From the NCBI GenBank assembly GCA_035688265.1, contig DASSNE010000001.1:1-9050 (forward strand): 9,050 nt of DNA, written 5' to 3'. The position numbers were made by a program, and so were the translations under genes. The DNA is from DASSBR01 sp035688265 (lineage in GTDB: Bacteria > Pseudomonadota > Gammaproteobacteria > Natronospirales > DASSBR01). A model generated the notes under the pieces. It saw nothing but the letters and a program-made list of their open reading frames with translations. It was not told the origin of the DNA and did no database searches. This document shows positions 7,602-9,050 of this stretch, in pieces (position 1 is the first letter of the stretch; each line of letters opens with the position of its first letter).

Positions 7602-8881
7602 CGCATATGCGCGAATGCCGCCGTGCCCGGATACGTCGCGCCCTCGCCCAACGCCTCTTCAATGCGCAGCAACTGGTTGTACTTCGCGATCCGGTCCGAG
7701 CGGCTGAGCGAGCCGGTTTTGATTTGCGTGGCGCGCGTGGCCACGGCGAGGTCGGCGATAAACGCGTCCTCGGTCTCGCCGGAACGATGCGATACCACCG
7801 CCGCGTAACCCGCATCGACCGCCATGTCGATCGCCGCGCGGGTTTCGGTGAGCGTGCCGATCTGGTTGGGCTTGATCAGGATCGCGTTGGCGATGCCCTG
7901 GTCGATGCCGTGCTTGAAGATCGACGTATTGGTCACGAACACATCGTCGCCAACGAGTTGCACGCGGTCGCCGAGCCGCTCGGTCAACAGCTTCCAGCCG
8001 TCCCAGTCGCCCTCGGCCATGCCGTCCTCGATCGAGACGATCGGGTAGCGGTCGCACAGTTCGGCGAAATAGTCGGCCAGCTTCGGGGCGGAAATCGGCT
8101 TGCCTTCGAAGTGATAGTCGTCGTGGTGGAAGAATTCCGACGCCGCGGCGTCGAGCGCGAGATAAACGTCGCGCCCCGGCTCGTATCCTGCCTGGCCGAT
8201 CGCTTCGACGATCGCCTTGAGCGCCGCTTCGTTCGACGGCAACTGAGGTGCAAAGCCGCCTTCGTCGCCGACCGAGGTTGCGAGACCGCGCTTGTGAAGC
8301 ACTTTCTTCAGCGCATGAAACACTTCGGCGCCGTAGCGCAAAGCTTCGGCAAAGCTGGGGGCGCCCGCCGGCACGATCATGAACTCCTGGATGTCGACGT
8401 CGTTGTCGGCGTGCGCGCCGCCATTGACGATGTTCATCATCGGCACCGGCATCGACAGGTCGCCGTCGCCGGCCAGGTACGCGTACAGCGGCTGTTTCCG
8501 GCTGATCGCCACGGCCTGCGCGGCCGCCAGCGATACGGACAGGATCGCGTTCGCGCCGAGGCGCGACTTGTTGTCGGTGCCGTCGAGTTCGATCAGCTTC
8601 CGGTCCAGCCCGGCCTGGTCCGCGGCATCGTCTCCCAGGAGCGCGTTGCGGATTTCATCATTGACGTTGGCCACGGCGTCGCGGACACCCTTGCCGCCGT
8701 AACGGGCGGAATCCCCGTCGCGCAGTTCGACCGCTTCACGGGTACCGGTGGACGCGCCGGAAGGAACCGCCGCGCGCCCGATAATGCCGCCTTCGAGTTC
8801 AACCTCGGCTTCCACTGTCGGGTTGCCGCGCGAATCGAGAATTTCGCGGGCGTGGATGGCGGTAATTTTAGTTGTTGGCAT
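7598..8881 (-). CDS. eno: Enolase (phosphopyruvate hydratase)
   Basis: A 427-aa enolase, close to the E. coli length of 432. It interconverts 2-phosphoglycerate and phosphoenolpyruvate in glycolysis and gluconeogenesis in the cytoplasm, and in many proteobacteria it is also part of the RNA degradosome. Visible motifs: the mobile SGAST loop (41-45), NGGAHADN with His157, QEFM with Glu166, SVGDEGG with the catalytic acid Glu207, Mg2+ ligands Asp244, Glu285 and Asp312, the catalytic base Lys337 in LIKPNQ, and SHRSGET with His365. No catalytic residue is missing. The start at 8881 gives the conserved N-terminus (ITAIHAREILDSRGNPT). Only a weak GAG-type Shine-Dalgarno lies 7 nt upstream. It is the first gene of the eno-ftsB-isomerase operon. 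The 40 bp in front separate it from a transposase stop codon, and no convincing promoter is visible there, so how it is now transcribed is unclear. Confidence 0.98.
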   Translation of the reverse strand: MPTTKITAIHAREILDSRGNPTVEAEVELEGGIIGRAAVPSGASTGTREAVELRDGDSARYGGKGVRDAVANVNDEIRNALLGDDAADQAGLDRKLIELDGTDNKSRLGANAILSVSLAAAQAVAISRKQPLYAYLAGDGDLSMPVPMMNIVNGGAHADNDVDIQEFMIVPAGAPSFAEALRYGAEVFHALKKVLHKRGLATSVGDEGGFAPQLPSNEAALKAIVEAIGQAGYEPGRDVYLALDAAASEFFHHDDYHFEGKPISAPKLADYFAELCDRYPIVSIEDGMAEGDWDGWKLLTERLGDRVQLVGDDVFVTNTSIFKHGIDQGIANAILIKPNQIGTLTETRAAIDMAVDAGYAAVVSHRSGETEDAFIADLAVATRATQIKTGSLSRSDRIAKYNQLLRIEEALGEGATYPGTAAFAHMR

Positions 8882-8910
8882 CGTTAATCTCGCAATAAAA
8901 AACTTGTCCA

Positions 8911-8926
8911 GTTGCTAGTTGCTAGT
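8911..8926. repeat. 7-bp tandem repeat between transposase stop and eno
   Basis: GTTGCTA occurs twice in a row followed by GT (8911-8926). It straddles the transposase stop codon at 8924-8922 and lies about 30 bp upstream of the eno start. It may be a slippage product or part of the end of the insertion sequence; the copy number is too low to say more. Confidence 0.4.
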
Positions 8927-9050
8927 GTAGTGCGTCATTCTGTTTGGCGCTTAATCGGCGATTTGCGCGGACGACCTTTTCCAGGATGTCGTTGGCGCTG
9001 GCGGTCCAAATGAAAGGCTTGGGTTGTTGGTTGTGTTGATCAATGTAGCG
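8922..9050 (-). pseudogene. IS630-family transposase, C-terminal end only (gene continues beyond the window)
   Basis: From the right edge the minus strand is open for 42 codons to a TAG at 8924-8922. The peptide reads YIDQHNQQPKPFIWTA, then SANDILEKVVRANRRL and a short tail. The pattern (N-x-x-PKPF-x-WTA followed by a D-x-ILEKV-x-RA helix) is the familiar C-terminus of IS630-type DDE transposases. The catalytic DDE residues would lie upstream, outside the window, so I cannot tell whether the element is intact; 'pseudogene' here only marks an incomplete view. The stop is 40 bp before the eno start codon, so the end of the insertion sequence must fall within those 40 bp or the element is a fragment without its terminal repeat. 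The reading direction matches eno, so transcripts from the element could run into the enolase operon. Confidence 0.75.
8922..9050 (-). mobile_element. Edge of an IS630-type insertion sequence or remnant
   Basis: Inferred from the transposase C-terminus. No terminal inverted repeat can be confirmed because the other end is outside the window. IS630 elements insert at TA dinucleotides; TA steps occur in the spacer (for example 8886-8887 in TTAA and 8916-8917 in CTAG), but none can be assigned as the junction. Confidence 0.55.

Noticed and set aside
7607..8887. A 426-codon open frame on the plus strand across the enolase region.
   Set aside because: It is the antisense of eno, opened by high GC content. 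Its product is rich in Arg, Val and Gly without recognisable motifs, whereas the minus strand encodes a complete enolase.
8905..8910. TGGACA on the minus strand as a -35 box for eno.
   Set aside because: It fits TTGACA at 5 of 6 positions, but a -10 at 17 bases would be TTAACG directly against the start codon, leaving no leader.

Overview
The window looks like chromosomal DNA from a GC-rich proteobacterium, most likely a gammaproteobacterium. The enolase-ftsB pairing, the style of the hybrid histidine kinases and sigmaS-like -10 boxes point that way, but I cannot name a genus. It holds six genes that are complete or nearly so, plus the tail of a transposase, and is densely coding. I found no tRNA, rRNA, CRISPR array or convincing intrinsic terminator.

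Left part (1-830): a YgjP/DUF45-type zinc metallopeptidase gene on the minus strand runs off the left edge. It is divergent from the first sensor kinase gene across a 114-bp spacer.

Centre (831-6576): two large cytoplasmic hybrid sensor histidine kinases lie in tandem on the plus strand. The first (812 aa) reads PAS-GAF-PAS-HisKA-HATPase-receiver. The second (1047 aa) reads PAS-GAF-PAS-GAF-HisKA-HATPase-receiver. Their kinase and receiver halves are clearly paralogous while their sensor halves are rearranged. Each gene has its own candidate promoter, and the two promoters share nearly the same boxes (GTTTGCCSTA, 14 bases, CTATACT). The -10 resembles the sigmaS form. The natural reading is a duplicated, co-regulated pair of soluble sensors with different inputs and similar outputs.

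Right part (6509-8881, minus strand): a tightly overlapping operon reads eno (enolase), ftsB (divisome protein), then an enoyl-CoA isomerase-like crotonase gene. eno and ftsB overlap by 4 nt, and ftsB and the isomerase gene by 8 nt. The usual gammaproteobacterial neighbour after ftsB, ispD, is not there. The 3' end of the isomerase gene overlaps the 3' end of the second kinase gene by 68 bp, tail to tail.

Right edge (8922-9050): the last 42 codons of an IS630-type transposase read in the same direction as eno and stop 40 bp before its start, so an insertion sequence or its remnant has replaced whatever normally lies upstream of eno.

I see no wholly new system. The points most worth a second look are the twin kinases with matching promoters, the overprinted kinase tail, and the transposase-eno-ftsB-isomerase arrangement.
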